In this document: piece after piece, positions 22,346-22,366 of the stretch | Layout: each line of letters begins with the position of its first letter | Position numbering within the stretch: the stretch's first letter is position 1 | DNA from: JACNLC01 sp964607375 | GTDB taxonomy: Bacteria > Fidelibacterota > Marinisomatia > SCGC-AAA003-L08 > JACNLC01 | Direction: 5' to 3' | Length of the DNA: 22,366 bases | Assembly: GCA_964607375.1 (NCBI GenBank) | Contig: CAZSJY010000030.1 | Span: 1 to 22,366, forward strand | Program-made: the position numbers and the translations under genes | The notes under the pieces: generated by a model | Seen by the model: the letters and a program-made list of their open reading frames with translations, nothing else | Database searches by the model: none | What the model was told of the DNA's origin: nothing

Positions 22346-22366
22346 GTTTATTATTCAATTTGATAA
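22342..22366 (+). CDS. Start of a further operon gene (partial, cut by window end)
   Basis: ATG at 22342 overlaps the previous stop by four bases (ATGA), the same junction type seen at two other places in this block. The frame stays open to the last base and gives MSLLFNLI. Eight residues are too few to identify a family. The leading hydrophobic character is compatible with, but does not prove, a membrane or exported protein. Confidence 0.45.

Overview
This AT-rich window most likely comes from a free-living Gram-negative bacterium of the FCB superphylum. Candidatus Marinimicrobia (SAR406) is the best guess, with Ignavibacteria or Cloacimonetes-like lineages as alternatives. The main evidence is the very large secreted protein at 5403-10499 (-). 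It is built from carboxypeptidase-regulatory-like domains, fibronectin III-like domains and GWNW repeats, and ends in a 'NYPNPFNPTT...' type-IX-secretion/FlgD-like C-terminal domain that is characteristic of these lineages. Shine-Dalgarno sites are clear for some genes and absent for others, and at least two genes appear to start with TTG. No rRNA, tRNA, insertion sequence, phage gene or CRISPR array was seen.

Layout. The left edge (1-73, -) holds the first 24 codons of a probable EcoRI-family adenine-specific DNA methyltransferase that runs out of the window. A 386-bp gap with a dispersed-repeat-like inverted repeat follows. Then comes a forward block (460-3621): an M20 amidohydrolase, glutaredoxin, CoaBC (coenzyme A synthesis) and a Nudix hydrolase. 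A leftward block converges on it (3616-5053): an SRPBCC-fold protein and a putative lipoprotein of the endonuclease/exonuclease/phosphatase (EEP) superfamily. The 5054-5402 gap is highly structured: a 14-bp perfect hairpin with a T-tail, a degenerate direct repeat, a G8 tract and a bidirectional terminator. The giant surface protein gene occupies 5403-10499 (-). Upstream of it, in a divergent promoter region, are three helically phased copies of TGTTACATGT.

The right half is all forward. A YtcJ-like amidohydrolase (10712-12292) stands alone. hisS, thiI and xth are coupled by overlapping stop/start codons and are followed by a TrmH-family rRNA/tRNA methyltransferase. This is an RNA-maturation and DNA-repair group. 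The final block (16711 to the right edge) is very tightly packed. It contains a cystathionine beta-synthase-type PLP enzyme, the Mg2+ channel MgtE, two paralogous membrane-anchored family-2 glycosyltransferases, an exported DUF3108-like protein, a small membrane protein and the start of another gene. The envelope part of this block looks like one transcription unit, probably for a surface glycoconjugate or glycolipid.

Most genes are housekeeping. The least ordinary items are the giant protein, whose first ~1175 mature residues contain only nine Lys/Arg; its putative operator array; the structured gap at 5054-5402, which may encode a small RNA; and the glycosyltransferase/DUF3108 cluster.
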